From NCBI GenBank assembly GCA_963667875.2, contig CAXXGC010000002.1:434001-498000 (forward strand): a stretch of DNA of 64,000 nt. The letters run 5' to 3'. The first letter of the stretch is position 1. Every line of letters starts with the position of its first letter. This document shows positions 9,806 to 17,507 of this stretch, one piece after another. The notes under the pieces were generated by a model that saw nothing but the letters and a program-made list of their open reading frames with translations, did no database searches and had not been told where the DNA came from. A program made the position numbers and the translations under genes. This DNA is from JAEXOD01 sp963667875. GTDB lineage: Bacteria > Bacteroidota > Ignavibacteria > Ignavibacteriales > Melioribacteraceae.

Positions 9806-10666
9806 TCAATTAAATTTTATAATGTCGCCTTTTACTTTATAATCAATATTTTCTTCAAACTTATTTACAAAAATTCCATCAGGTTCGCTTAAACGTACAA
9901 ACAATACTTCTTTTATTCTGTTAACATTTACACTAACATCACCAAATCCGTTAGTAACTGGTTGACTGCTGAAATAAACAAGATTTGTATCGTTTTTTTC
10001 ATCAATATTCCATCCTAAAAAAACTACAGAATGGCCTAACCCGCTTTTCCATGATATATTTACAAAATCACCCGGACGTGCATTTTGCGGAGATATTTTT
10101 TTTCCTATTTTGGAATATTGAACCAAAGCAAACTGTGTTCCAAATCCATCTGCGTTCCATTTACCCCAAAACTTAACATTATCTTCTCTTCTACTTCCAT
10201 CCGGTTCCTGCATACGCATTGCTTCGTAATTTTCTTCGGGCATGGTTTTATTTTTGCAGCTATACATCAAATTTAACGATTCAACAAAAACAGTGTACGA
10301 AGCCCCGCTGCAATAACTTGTTGTACGAGGTGCTGATATTAACTTTTTCCCTAATAATTTCAAATCATATCCTATTGGCGATTCGGTAGGTACAGCTTTT
10401 ATTCCAATAAAATATCCGCCCCCATCCAATGCTGTTTTTTGAACTTCATCAATTGCTGATAAAATATATTTATTATAACCTTCAACATATTTTCCAAAAA
10501 TTTCACCATGTTTTAGATGGTGTTCTCCCTCTTGCAGGTCATCAGTTTTTAAGAAAAACCAATTACCATCATCAATAGTCATTTTATTATCATCATTTTT
10601 GATTAATAAAAAATTGACAGACAATAAAAAAACTATCAGACAAATAGCAGAATATAATTTTTTCAT
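9806..10666 (-). CDS. Exported Cys/His protein, possible amidase or peptidase of the NlpC/CHAP type
   Basis: 286 residues from the ATG at 10666, giving a clean signal peptide MKKLYSAICLIVFLL. A GTG 9 nt upstream (10675) would also be in frame but would overlap yjbQ. A cysteine in TSYCSGASYTVF (C119) and a histidine in GLGHSVVFLGW (H212), after PGDFVNI, are arranged as in NlpC/P60 and CHAP hydrolases: Cys at a helix N-terminus, GD then G-H-S-V. Those families cut peptidoglycan or related amide bonds. The overall similarity is weak and other papain-fold enzymes are possible. It follows yjbQ almost directly and precedes the secreted TIM-barrel gene. Confidence 0.55.
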   Translation of the reverse strand: MKKLYSAICLIVFLLSVNFLLIKNDDNKMTIDDGNWFFLKTDDLQEGEHHLKHGEIFGKYVEGYNKYILSAIDEVQKTALDGGGYFIGIKAVPTESPIGYDLKLLGKKLISAPRTTSYCSGASYTVFVESLNLMYSCKNKTMPEENYEAMRMQEPDGSRREDNVKFWGKWNADGFGTQFALVQYSKIGKKISPQNARPGDFVNISWKSGLGHSVVFLGWNIDEKNDTNLVYFSSQPVTNGFGDVSVNVNRIKEVLFVRLSEPDGIFVNKFEENIDYKVKGDIIKFN

Positions 10667-10667
10667 G

Positions 10668-11081
10668 TTATTCACCCATTGCTTTTATTATTAATTTTTT
10701 ACGGCGTTTACCGTCAAACTCGGCATAATATATTTGCTGCCAAGGACCAAAATCAAGCTGCCCGTCTGTAACAGGAACAATAACTTCGTGATGTACAAGC
10801 ATACTTTTTAAATGTGCGTCTCCGTTAGTTTCACCTGTATTGTGATGATTATAATTTGGGTTAAACGGAGCAAGTTTTTCCAGCCATTCATCAATATCCT
10901 GTATTAGTCCATATTCTGCGTCATTAATATATACACCTGCCGTAATATGCATTGCCGAAACTAAAATCATTCCTTCTTTAATGCCGCTTTTTTGCAGTAC
11001 TTTTTCAACATCGCGGGTAATATTTATATAGTCCCTCTTTTTTGTTGTATTGAACCACATATATTCCGTAAAAAATTTCAT
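10668..11081 (-). CDS. yjbQ: YjbQ/UPF0047 family protein
   Basis: 137 residues, the usual family length (about 130-140). Diagnostic motifs are HITAGVYIN (46-54), NHHNTGETNGDAHLKS and the C-terminal LDFGPWQQIYYAEFDG. The conserved His residues lie in a trimeric cavity in known structures. Some members have a weak thiamine-phosphate synthase activity, but the true role is not settled. The ATG at 11081 has a GAGG box 5 nt upstream. The gap to the upstream cyclic-nucleotide-binding gene is 11 bp, so it belongs to the prfB transcription unit. Confidence 0.88.
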   Translation of the reverse strand: MKFFTEYMWFNTTKKRDYINITRDVEKVLQKSGIKEGMILVSAMHITAGVYINDAEYGLIQDIDEWLEKLAPFNPNYNHHNTGETNGDAHLKSMLVHHEVIVPVTDGQLDFGPWQQIYYAEFDGKRRKKLIIKAMGE

Positions 11082-11092
11082 AACAGCCTCTT

Positions 11093-11455
11093 TTATTTCA
11101 TTTCATCAATATATATTTTTTCTGCCAGATGATAATAATCGTCCGTAATATCACGCAGTCTTTCAGCAAGATTTTTAATAATCTTTTTTATTATATCAGG
11201 ATTATTTTGCATTAACTGATCCAAATCCGCATTTAGTACAAGTAATGTTATATCAGTAACCGCTCTTATTGTTGCGGTTCGGGGCAGTTTAAGTATTACA
11301 CTCATTTCACCAACAATTGTACCTTTTTTGTTAAATTCTTTTATTAATACATTCCCCTTGTAAATTCCAACAGTTCCTTCCATAACAACATATAAATCGT
11401 AATCATTGTCTCCTTCATTTGCGATGATAGCACCTTTTTTAAACACTTTCATCAT
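11093..11455 (-). CDS. Stand-alone cyclic-nucleotide-binding domain protein
   Basis: 120 residues that are almost entirely one CNB (cNMP-binding) fold: GAIIANEGD near the start, a GTVGIYKGN strand, then GEMSVILKLPRTATIRA (about 51-67), the phosphate-binding cassette, and a C-terminal helix. There is no helix-turn-helix, kinase or channel part, so it cannot act as a Crp-type regulator on its own. The cassette keeps G-E and R-T-A, which suggests that nucleotide binding is possible. ATG 11455 is preceded by GAGG, and a second ATG follows at once. It lies 7 bp after prfB and 11 bp before yjbQ. Confidence 0.82.
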   Translation of the reverse strand: MMKVFKKGAIIANEGDNDYDLYVVMEGTVGIYKGNVLIKEFNKKGTIVGEMSVILKLPRTATIRAVTDITLLVLNADLDQLMQNNPDIIKKIIKNLAERLRDITDDYYHLAEKIYIDEMK

Positions 11456-11462
11456 AACTACC

Positions 11463-12564
11463 TCAATTTTGCGAAAATTTCATTAAAAATGATTTAATAA
11501 ACATATTAATATCTCCATCCATTACAGCCTGTGTATTTGAGGTTTCAGCATCAGTTCTATGGTCTTTTACCATATTATAAGGATGAAAAACATACGATCT
11601 AATTTGGCTGCCCCATTCAATTTTCATTTTTCCTTTTTCAACTTCATCCTGTTCGGCAGCCTGTTTTTCTACTTCTATTTGGTACAATTTAGATTTTAAT
11701 AGTTTTAACGCATTAACTTTATTTTGATTTTGTGATCTTTCACTTTGGCATGCCGCAACAACTCCCGACGGAAGGTGTGTAAGGCGTACTGCTGTTTCAA
11801 CTTTATTTACGTTTTGGCCCCCTTTTCCGCCCGACCTATATGTATCAACTCTAACATCACCCATATCTATATTAATTTCTATTGTATCATCAATTTCGGG
11901 AATTACAAATACAGAAGCAAATGAAGTGTGTCTTCTTTTATTTGAATCAAACGGCGAAATTCTAACCAATCTATGTACACCGTTTTCGGCTTTTAAATAA
12001 CCATAAGCAAATTCACCGCTTACCTCAAATGTTGCACTTTTAATTCCGGCACCGTCTCCATCTAAAACATCAAGCAAAACCATATTAAACCGGTTTTGTT
12101 CACCCCATCTAATATACATTCGCATTAGCATTTCAGCCCAATCCTGTGCTTCAGTTCCACCGGCACCCGAGTGAATTGTAAGAATGCAGTTTTTATTATC
12201 ATCTTTACCGTTTAACATATTCTTAAATTCCAAATCATCAACCATTTTTTCTAACGCGGTTAATTCATTTATAATATCATTTTCCAATGTATTATCCTGT
12301 TCGGATTCCGCCAATTCAATAAATTCACTTATATCTTTAACTTTTTGATCTAAGTCATTCCACATATTTACCCAAGTTTCCAGGCCTTTTATATCCTGTA
12401 AAATTTTTTGAGCACCTTTTTGGTCGTTCCAAAATCCGGGTAGTTCTGTTTTATTCTTTAATTCGGTTATTTGCAGTTCCTTATGAGGTAAGTTAAAGAT
12501 AACCTCGTAAATTCTCTATCCTTTCTGCAAATCCGTTTAATGTTTTTAATTTTTCTTCAAACAT
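11463..12564 (-). CDS. prfB: Peptide chain release factor 2, made through a programmed +1 frameshift
   Basis: RF2 ends translation at UGA and UAA. The gene is in two frames. Codons 1-23 run from ATG 12564 (GGAG box upstream) to CTT 12498-12496, then an in-frame TAA at 12495-12493. Skipping one base moves into the frame that runs to 11463, for a total of about 366 residues (E. coli RF2: 365). The slip site keeps the known layout: SD-like GAGGT, three bases, CTT, stop, C, and the peptide before it ends LRGYL as in E. coli. SPF (in RISPF, stop-codon recognition) and GGQ (in GGKGGQNVN, peptide release) are both present. The in-frame stop is TAA, where nearly all known prfB sites have TGA. Reading only from ATG 12365 would lose the N-terminal 66 residues. 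Confidence 0.93.
12487..12509 (-). promoter_or_regulatory. prfB +1 programmed frameshift site with a TAA stop
   Basis: On the minus strand the order is GAGGT, TAT, CTT, TAA, C. In E. coli the same element is AGGGGG, TAT, CTT, TGA, C. The SD-like sequence sits 3 nt before the slippery CTT, and a C follows the stop, which weakens termination. Both frames encode RF2-like protein on each side of the site, which shows that it is used. Confidence 0.88.
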
Positions 12565-12631
12565 ATATATCTCCAATAAATATAATTCTTAATTTTTAAT
12601 TCTAAATTCTTAATTAACAATAAAAATAATT

Positions 12632-12778
12632 CATAATTCATAATTCATAATTCATAATTCATAATTCATAATTCATAATTCATAATTCATAATTCATAAT
12701 TCATAATTCATAATTCATAATTCATAATTCATAATTCATAATTCATAATTCATAATTCATAATTCATAATTCATAATT
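12632..12778. repeat. Array of 21 perfect heptanucleotide repeats (CATAATT)
   Basis: The unit CATAATT is repeated 21 times without an error over 147 bp, with degenerate AT-rich flanks (12570-12631). It occupies the gap between miaA and prfB and runs into miaA, so the last codons and the TGA stop of miaA are made of repeat units. On the minus strand the unit reads AATTATG. Because 7 is not a multiple of 3, every frame meets a TGA within three units, so changes in copy number beyond the first three do not alter the MiaA protein. Confidence 0.97.
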
Positions 12779-13680
12779 ATTTTTTCCGCCAATCTAAAAA
12801 TGTCATTAATTCCGTTAACGTTAACCCATTTAATCCTTTTATCGGCGTTAAACCAAGTTAACTGTCTTTTTGCATAATGTCGCGTGTTTCGTTTAATAAG
12901 TTCAACTGCTTTTTCCAACGAAATAACATTGTCTAAATACTCAAAAATTTCCTTATATCCAACTGTATTTAGCGAATTTAAGTCCTTTGAATATCCTTTT
13001 TTAAGCAATTTTTTTACTTCTTCCACAAGTCCCATATTAATCATGTCGTCAACACGATTTTCAATCATTTTATACAAAACATCCCTGTTCCAGCTTAACC
13101 CATAAATTTCAAATTCCAAATCAATATTTCTTTTATATTCCTTTTGCCATTCGGTAATTGTTTTACCTGTTAAATAAAACACTTCCAAAGCTCTTATAAT
13201 TCTTTTCCAGTTTTGAGGCAGCATTTTAGCAGCACTTTCCGGATCCACAAGTTTAAGCTGTTCTAATAATTGTCCAACACCATAAGTATCAATTGTATTT
13301 TTTAATCTAGCGCGTAAAACTTCATCAGTTTCAACATTATCAAAAATACCGTCAACAACTGCCCTAATATATAAACCTGAACCGCCAACAATAATTGGAA
13401 TTTTATTTGACACATTTAGATTATCAAGAATCTTTAATGCTTCTTTTTCGTATCTGCTTACATTATATTCTTCTTCAGGTTCTAAATAATCAATAAAATG
13501 ATGTTTTATTTTGTCAAGTTCGTCTGTATTTGGTTTTGCGGTTCCAATGTTCAAATATTTATAAATTTGCCTGCTGTCGGCCGAAATTATTTCAGTATTT
13601 AATAATTCAGCTAACTTTAACCCTAAGGCTGTTTTACCGGAACATGTTGCCCCAACAACAACAATTACTTTTCGTCCCAT
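12757..13680 (-). CDS. miaA: tRNA dimethylallyltransferase
   Basis: 307 residues, the normal length. The enzyme adds a dimethylallyl group to N6 of A37 in tRNAs that read codons starting with U. The P-loop GATCSGKT (10-17; usually GPTASGKT), SADSRQIY with the catalytic Asp, and GTAKP are followed by the family motifs KHHFIDYLEP, GGSGLYIRAVVDG and YAKRQLTWFN. The start ATG 13680 overlaps the end of pcm by 16 bp, so the two are translationally coupled. The last five residues (MNYEL) and the stop lie in the heptanucleotide array and are probably not conserved. Confidence 0.95.
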   Translation of the reverse strand: MGRKVIVVVGATCSGKTALGLKLAELLNTEIISADSRQIYKYLNIGTAKPNTDELDKIKHHFIDYLEPEEEYNVSRYEKEALKILDNLNVSNKIPIIVGGSGLYIRAVVDGIFDNVETDEVLRARLKNTIDTYGVGQLLEQLKLVDPESAAKMLPQNWKRIIRALEVFYLTGKTITEWQKEYKRNIDLEFEIYGLSWNRDVLYKMIENRVDDMINMGLVEEVKKLLKKGYSKDLNSLNTVGYKEIFEYLDNVISLEKAVELIKRNTRHYAKRQLTWFNADKRIKWVNVNGINDIFRLAEKIIMNYEL

Positions 13681-14303
13681 CCGTCTAATCCTATTAGAGG
13701 AACAAATTTAAAATTGGGTACTTTTTTCAACTTAAATTCCTTATCATCAACTTTTGTTATAATATGCATTGTTTGGTTATCTTTATCGCCAACAGGAATA
13801 ACCAATTTACCGCCAATATTTAATTGTTTAGCCAGCGATTTTGTAATATTTGGTGCGCCTGCTGTAACAATAATTCCGTCATAAGGTGCATATTCAGTCC
13901 AGCCTATACTTCCATCTCCACATCGTGCGGCAATTCTTAATTCCAATTTGTCAAACAGTTTAACAACATCGTTGTATAGGTCGCGTTGTCTTTCAATTGT
14001 AAACACACGCATTCCAAGTTCATGTAATATTGCAGCTTGATATCCGGAACCTGTTCCAATTTCCAAAACTTTATCACCCTTTTTTAAATTTAAAGCTTCC
14101 GTCATAAAAGCAACTGTATAGGGCTGCGAAATAGTTTGACCGCATCCAATAGGCAAAGCGGAATCTTCATAAGCGTGACTTTTCATCGCATCCATGCAAA
14201 ATTCTTTTCTATCAATCTTTTGCATAGCTGCTAAAACACGTTCGTCTTTAATACCTTTTTGTTTTAATCTCTCAATCAGTAATTCTTTGTAATATTCGCT
14301 CAT
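13665..14303 (-). CDS. pcm: Protein-L-isoaspartate O-methyltransferase
   Basis: About 212 residues. It uses S-adenosylmethionine to methylate isoaspartate in damaged proteins, starting repair. Motifs: DRKEFC near the N-terminus, ALPIGCGQTISQPYTVA (PCMT signature), SAM-binding VLEIGTGSGYQAAIL, and GGKLVIPVGD near the C-terminus. The ATG at 14303 was preferred to a GTG two codons upstream (14309). It is the first gene of the minus-strand run, overlaps miaA by 16 bp, and diverges from the UPF0316 gene across about 85 bp. Confidence 0.94.
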   Translation of the reverse strand: MSEYYKELLIERLKQKGIKDERVLAAMQKIDRKEFCMDAMKSHAYEDSALPIGCGQTISQPYTVAFMTEALNLKKGDKVLEIGTGSGYQAAILHELGMRVFTIERQRDLYNDVVKLFDKLELRIAARCGDGSIGWTEYAPYDGIIVTAGAPNITKSLAKQLNIGGKLVIPVGDKDNQTMHIITKVDDKEFKLKKVPNFKFVPLIGLDGWDEK

Positions 14304-14390
14304 TTTCACATTATTTTTTTATATTTAAACCTTAAAGATAAAATATATTTTATTAAATTTAGAATTGATTTAAAAATATTTAGGAGAAAT

Positions 14391-14909
14391 ATGCTAACAG
14401 CAATTTTTGGTGCTCTTGCAATAATGTTAATGCGTATATGTGACGTTACGGTTGGAACATTTCGTATTATTTTAGTTAATCAAGGGAAAAAGTATTTAGC
14501 AGCTGCTGCTGGATTTGTTGAAGTTTTAATTTGGATTTTTGCAATGCGCTTTATTGTTCAGCATATGGATCAAACCATTAATCTTTTTGGTTATGCAACA
14601 GGTTTTGCAATAGGAAACATCCTTGGAATAGCTTTTGAAGAAAAAGTTGCTTTGGGATTTGTTCAGCTGAATATTATATCCAAACACGCTACCGATAAAA
14701 TTGCCGACACATTACGTCTTTCTAATTTTGGTGTTACTATTATTCCCGGTGAAGGCGGAGCTGGCGGTGTAGCTATTTTATTAATTATTATACGCCGCAA
14801 GGACTTTAAGAAGGTTATGTCAATTATTGAATCGATTGATAACGAAGCTTTTATAACTGTTCATCACTCCAGACCCTATAGAGGATTTATTCACGGATCA
14901 AGAAAATAA
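14391..14909 (+). CDS. UPF0316 (DUF2179/DUF5698) membrane protein
   Basis: 172 residues. Three hydrophobic segments (about 3-20, 35-55 and 63-82) are followed by a soluble DUF2179-type domain of about 80 residues. The conserved start RICDVTVGTFRIILVNQGKK and the GYATGFAIGNILG segment are typical of UPF0316. The family is probably a small integral membrane protein of unknown role. ATG 14391 has GGAG 4 nt upstream. The tRNA genes follow on the same strand but have their own promoter. Confidence 0.85.
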   Translation: MLTAIFGALAIMLMRICDVTVGTFRIILVNQGKKYLAAAAGFVEVLIWIFAMRFIVQHMDQTINLFGYATGFAIGNILGIAFEEKVALGFVQLNIISKHATDKIADTLRLSNFGVTIIPGEGGAGGVAILLIIIRRKDFKKVMSIIESIDNEAFITVHHSRPYRGFIHGSRK

Positions 14910-14927
14910 AAATATTTATTTTTTTTG

Positions 14928-14956
14928 TTGATTTTAGAATTTTTGCTTATTATATT
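14928..14956 (+). promoter_or_regulatory. Promoter of the tRNA-Gly gene
   Basis: TTGATT (14928-14933), a 17-bp spacer and TATATT (14951-14956) give a sigma70-type promoter whose start would fall near 14963, about 23 bp before the tRNA. The AbiE promoter at 41001 has the same hexamers apart from one base, and the same spacer. Confidence 0.6.
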
Positions 14957-14985
14957 AGTAATCCTAAATATGTTATTTATGTTAT

Positions 14986-15057
<72 letters not shown>

Positions 15058-15064
15058 CAAGAAG

Positions 15065-15090
15065 ATCCACCTTATAAAGTGGATTTTTTA
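15065..15090 (+). terminator. Terminator between the two tRNA genes
   Basis: Stem ATCCAC / GTGGAT around an 8-nt loop, followed by TTTTTT. It lies directly after tRNA-Gly, so readthrough into tRNA-Cys would be partial. Confidence 0.7.
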
Positions 15091-15096
15091 TTATAT

Positions 15097-15169
<73 letters not shown>

Positions 15170-15174
15170 CAAAG

Positions 15175-15206
15175 AAGCCTGATTTTAATCGATCAGGCTT
15201 TTTTTA
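15175..15206 (+). terminator. Terminator after tRNA-Cys
   Basis: Nine-bp stem AAGCCTGAT / ATCAGGCTT followed by a run of T at 15199-15205. It is a strong rho-independent terminator and separates the tRNAs from the repeat region. Confidence 0.88.
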
Positions 15207-15318
15207 TTGTCTGAACCATGATTTACACGATTAACGGATTGCCAGGAACATAATTATTGCGGGTACTGCATTTATCTCGACAAAAATAACAATTGACAAC
15301 AAAAACGAGTTTATAAAT

Positions 15319-15415
15319 AATAGAACGCTGATTACACGGATTTAACTGATTTTCGCAGATTTTTAATTTTTATATCTGTGGTCATCTGTCAAATCAGCGT
15401 TATCTGTGTTCTATT
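15319..15415. repeat. AATAGAAC...GTTCTATT hairpin repeat, copy 1
   Basis: An imperfect inverted repeat of about 97 bp made of ATTACACGGATTT-like segments on the left and ATCTGTG-like segments on the right. Near-identical copies are at 15674-15768 and 16395-16491; half of one lies inverted at 36646-36688. Confidence 0.8.
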
Positions 15416-15673
15416 ATTTTAACTATTATTTTGTAACCTTTATTATTATTATGTTTCGAGGGCGAACAATTATTTGGTTTTAATCCCGGAAGGATGGCAA
15501 TTGTCTGAACCATGATTTACAAGATTAAAGGATTGCCATGATTATTAATAATTGTGGGTTTCTGCATTTATCTTGACTAAACAATAATTTATGTGATTAT
15601 GGTTATCCTCTCGGTTTATCTTTTAATCTCGACAAAAATAAACAATTGACAATAAAAAAATGATTTTATAAAT

Positions 15674-15768
15674 AATAGAACGCTGATTACACGGATTTAA
15701 CTGATTTTCGCAAATTTTAATTTTAAGATCTGTGGTCATCTGCATAATCAGTGTTATCTGTGTTCAAT
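15674..15768. repeat. AATAGAAC hairpin repeat, copy 2
   Basis: Same element as 15319-15415. The right arm ends GTTCAAT instead of GTTCTATT. Confidence 0.8.
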
Positions 15769-16394
15769 ATTTTAACCATTATTTTGTAACCATGATTATA
15801 ATTTATTATGTTTTTTTGGCGGACAATTATTTGGTTTTAATGGAGCATTGCCCCATGGCATTATTATAGCCCGCCAACAAAAAACAACCCAAAACCCGGA
15901 ACGGGTGACATTGGTTTTGTATTACGCGGTAATTTTTGTTTCATAAATTGTTGTGGTTATTACGTTTTTCACCTGCGGCGCAGGTCCCTATTTGTAACAA
16001 CCGCCACCACACAAAAACCACAACTGCGGAGTAGCTGTCTATTCTTTTACAAATTAATGGCCGGGTCATTACCCAAAAACCAACTTGCATTTTTAAGTAT
16101 GTTTTGTACCGCTGCGCCGCAGCTAAAAACCGGTCGGTTGGGGGTTCGCTTGGTTACAAACATTCCTCTATTCCATAGAGGGTTCGATAAGATGAATTTT
16201 TTGTCATAAATTGGTTTGTTTTTATTTTAACCATTGTCTGAACCATGATTTACCTGATTAAAGGATTGCCATGACTATTATAATTGTGGGTTTCTGCAAA
16301 TATCTTGATTAAACAACCTGTTATGTGTTTATAGTCACCATCATTTTCATCTTGACAAAAATAAACAATTGACAACAAAAATGAGTTTATAAAT

Positions 16395-16491
16395 AATAGA
16401 ACGCAGATTACACGGATTTAACTGATTTTCGCAGATTTTTAATTTTTAGATCTGTGGTTATCGGCATAATCAGTGTTATCTGTGTTCTATT
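16395..16491. repeat. AATAGAAC hairpin repeat, copy 3
   Basis: Same element as 15319-15415, with GCAGATTACACGG in the left arm, which matches the inverted half-copy at 36646-36688 most closely. Confidence 0.8.
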
Positions 16492-16959
16492 ATTTTAACT
16501 ATTATTTTTGGGCGAACTATTATTTGGTTTTAATCCCGACGGGATGAAATTATTGTAGCGCATCGAAAAAAGACACCATCCAAAAACCCGGAACGGGTGA
16601 CATTGGTTTGGTAATTATTGTTTATGAATTGTTGTAGCTGTTATGTTTTTCACCTGCGGAGTAGCTGTCTATTCTTTTAACAATTCATGGCCGGGTCATT
16701 ACCAAAAAACCACTTTCATTTTTACGTATGTTTTGTGCCGCTGCGCTGCAGCTAAAAACCGGTTGTGGGGGGGGCTTGCGTGGTTACAAACATGCCTCTA
16801 TTCCATAGAGGGTTCGATACGATGAATTTTTTATCATAAATTGGTTTGCTTTAAGTATTAACCATTCTCTGAACCATGATGCTGAGATTATTAATAAAAC
16901 GCTTATATGTTACATATTCGAGATGATCCAAACAAATAAAATATCATGGCTCATTTTTT

Positions 16960-17418
16960 TTATTTATCAACAATAAGATACTTTGCAAAATTCTTAGCGA
17001 TTTCTTTTCTTTGTTCACAAAAGTAAGTAAATAATTTACTTTTATTTTCGCATTTTTCATTTCTTTCTTTTCCTACAGGTAAAGCTTCTAATTCAAAACT
17101 TAATTCACTCAATTTTATTGCATTCTTATATAATTCATTTAAATATTCATTAACATCTCTTCCAAAAAGGAAATATTTATCTTTTGTATTTAGGAAAAAT
17201 GTTTGCATCTCAATACTGTCAACGCATCCATTCACAACTATTTGATTAATAAATATCTCTGCATTCTTATATATTTCGTACCTCTTTTCAAACAAATCGA
17301 GACGCAATTTATTCTTTTGTAGTTTATATTGTTGAATAGCAATATATGTTACAACTATTGCCACAATAGGGCTAATAAATGCCGACATAATTGTAACCCA
17401 ATTAGGTAGTGTATTCAT
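16960..17418 (-). CDS. Small membrane-anchored protein of unknown function
   Basis: 152 residues. One membrane helix near the N-terminus (about 8-28, VTIMSAFISPIVAIVVTYIAI) is followed by QQYKLQKNKLRLDLFEKRYEIYK and a charged helical body. This is the layout of small anchored proteins found near phage or stress genes (DUF4760-like), but I do not recognise a named family. ATG 17418 has GGAG upstream. It lies alone between the repeat array and the GH92 gene. Confidence 0.65.
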   Translation of the reverse strand: MNTLPNWVTIMSAFISPIVAIVVTYIAIQQYKLQKNKLRLDLFEKRYEIYKNAEIFINQIVVNGCVDSIEMQTFFLNTKDKYFLFGRDVNEYLNELYKNAIKLSELSFELEALPVGKERNEKCENKSKLFTYFCEQRKEIAKNFAKYLIVDK

Positions 17419-17493
17419 AATTGTTCTCCTTTAACATTAATCCTATAATTCTCCACTTTTAAAAATTAATTATTTGTCTTTCTTTCCCCCATT

Positions 17494-17507
17494 CATAATT
17501 CATAATT
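17494..17507. repeat. Two CATAATT units over the GH92 stop codon
   Basis: CATAATTCATAATT overlaps the TAA stop of the GH92 gene (17508-17506) and is followed by ATTTTTT, as at the edge of the 21-copy array at 12778. Confidence 0.8.

Larger units (their letters stand above)
15211..16880. repeat. Tandem array of compound intergenic repeats, about 3 units
   Basis: No gene is seen here. Three units start with CTGAACCATGATTTAC at 15211, 15504 and 16237; a fourth CTGAACCATGAT starts near 16870. Unit 1 is about 290 bp and truncated, unit 2 about 730 bp and unit 3 about 630 bp. Each carries, in order, the CTGAACCATG box, a CGACAAAAATA(A)ACAATTGACAA segment, an imperfect hairpin bounded by AATAGAAC and GTTC(T/A)AT, and a TTTGGTTTTAAT segment. 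Units 2 and 3 also share CCCGGAACGGGTGACATTGG, a GCGGAGTAGCTGTCTATTC segment, and a CCTCTAT/ATAGAGG hairpin. Copies differ by scattered substitutions, so the array is not recent. Short open frames inside it are not conserved between units. Confidence 0.88.

Noticed and set aside
12365..12564. A short RF2 starting at ATG 12365
   Set aside because: It would lose the conserved N-terminal domain. The upstream frame plus a +1 shift restores a full-length RF2.
12632..12778. CRISPR-like array of direct repeats
   Set aside because: The repeats are 7 bp and have no spacers; no cas gene is near. It is a simple tandem repeat.
16643..16825. A 60-codon frame inside the repeat array
   Set aside because: The frame is broken in the sister unit at 15.9-16.2 kb and follows repeat hairpins, so it is not a gene.
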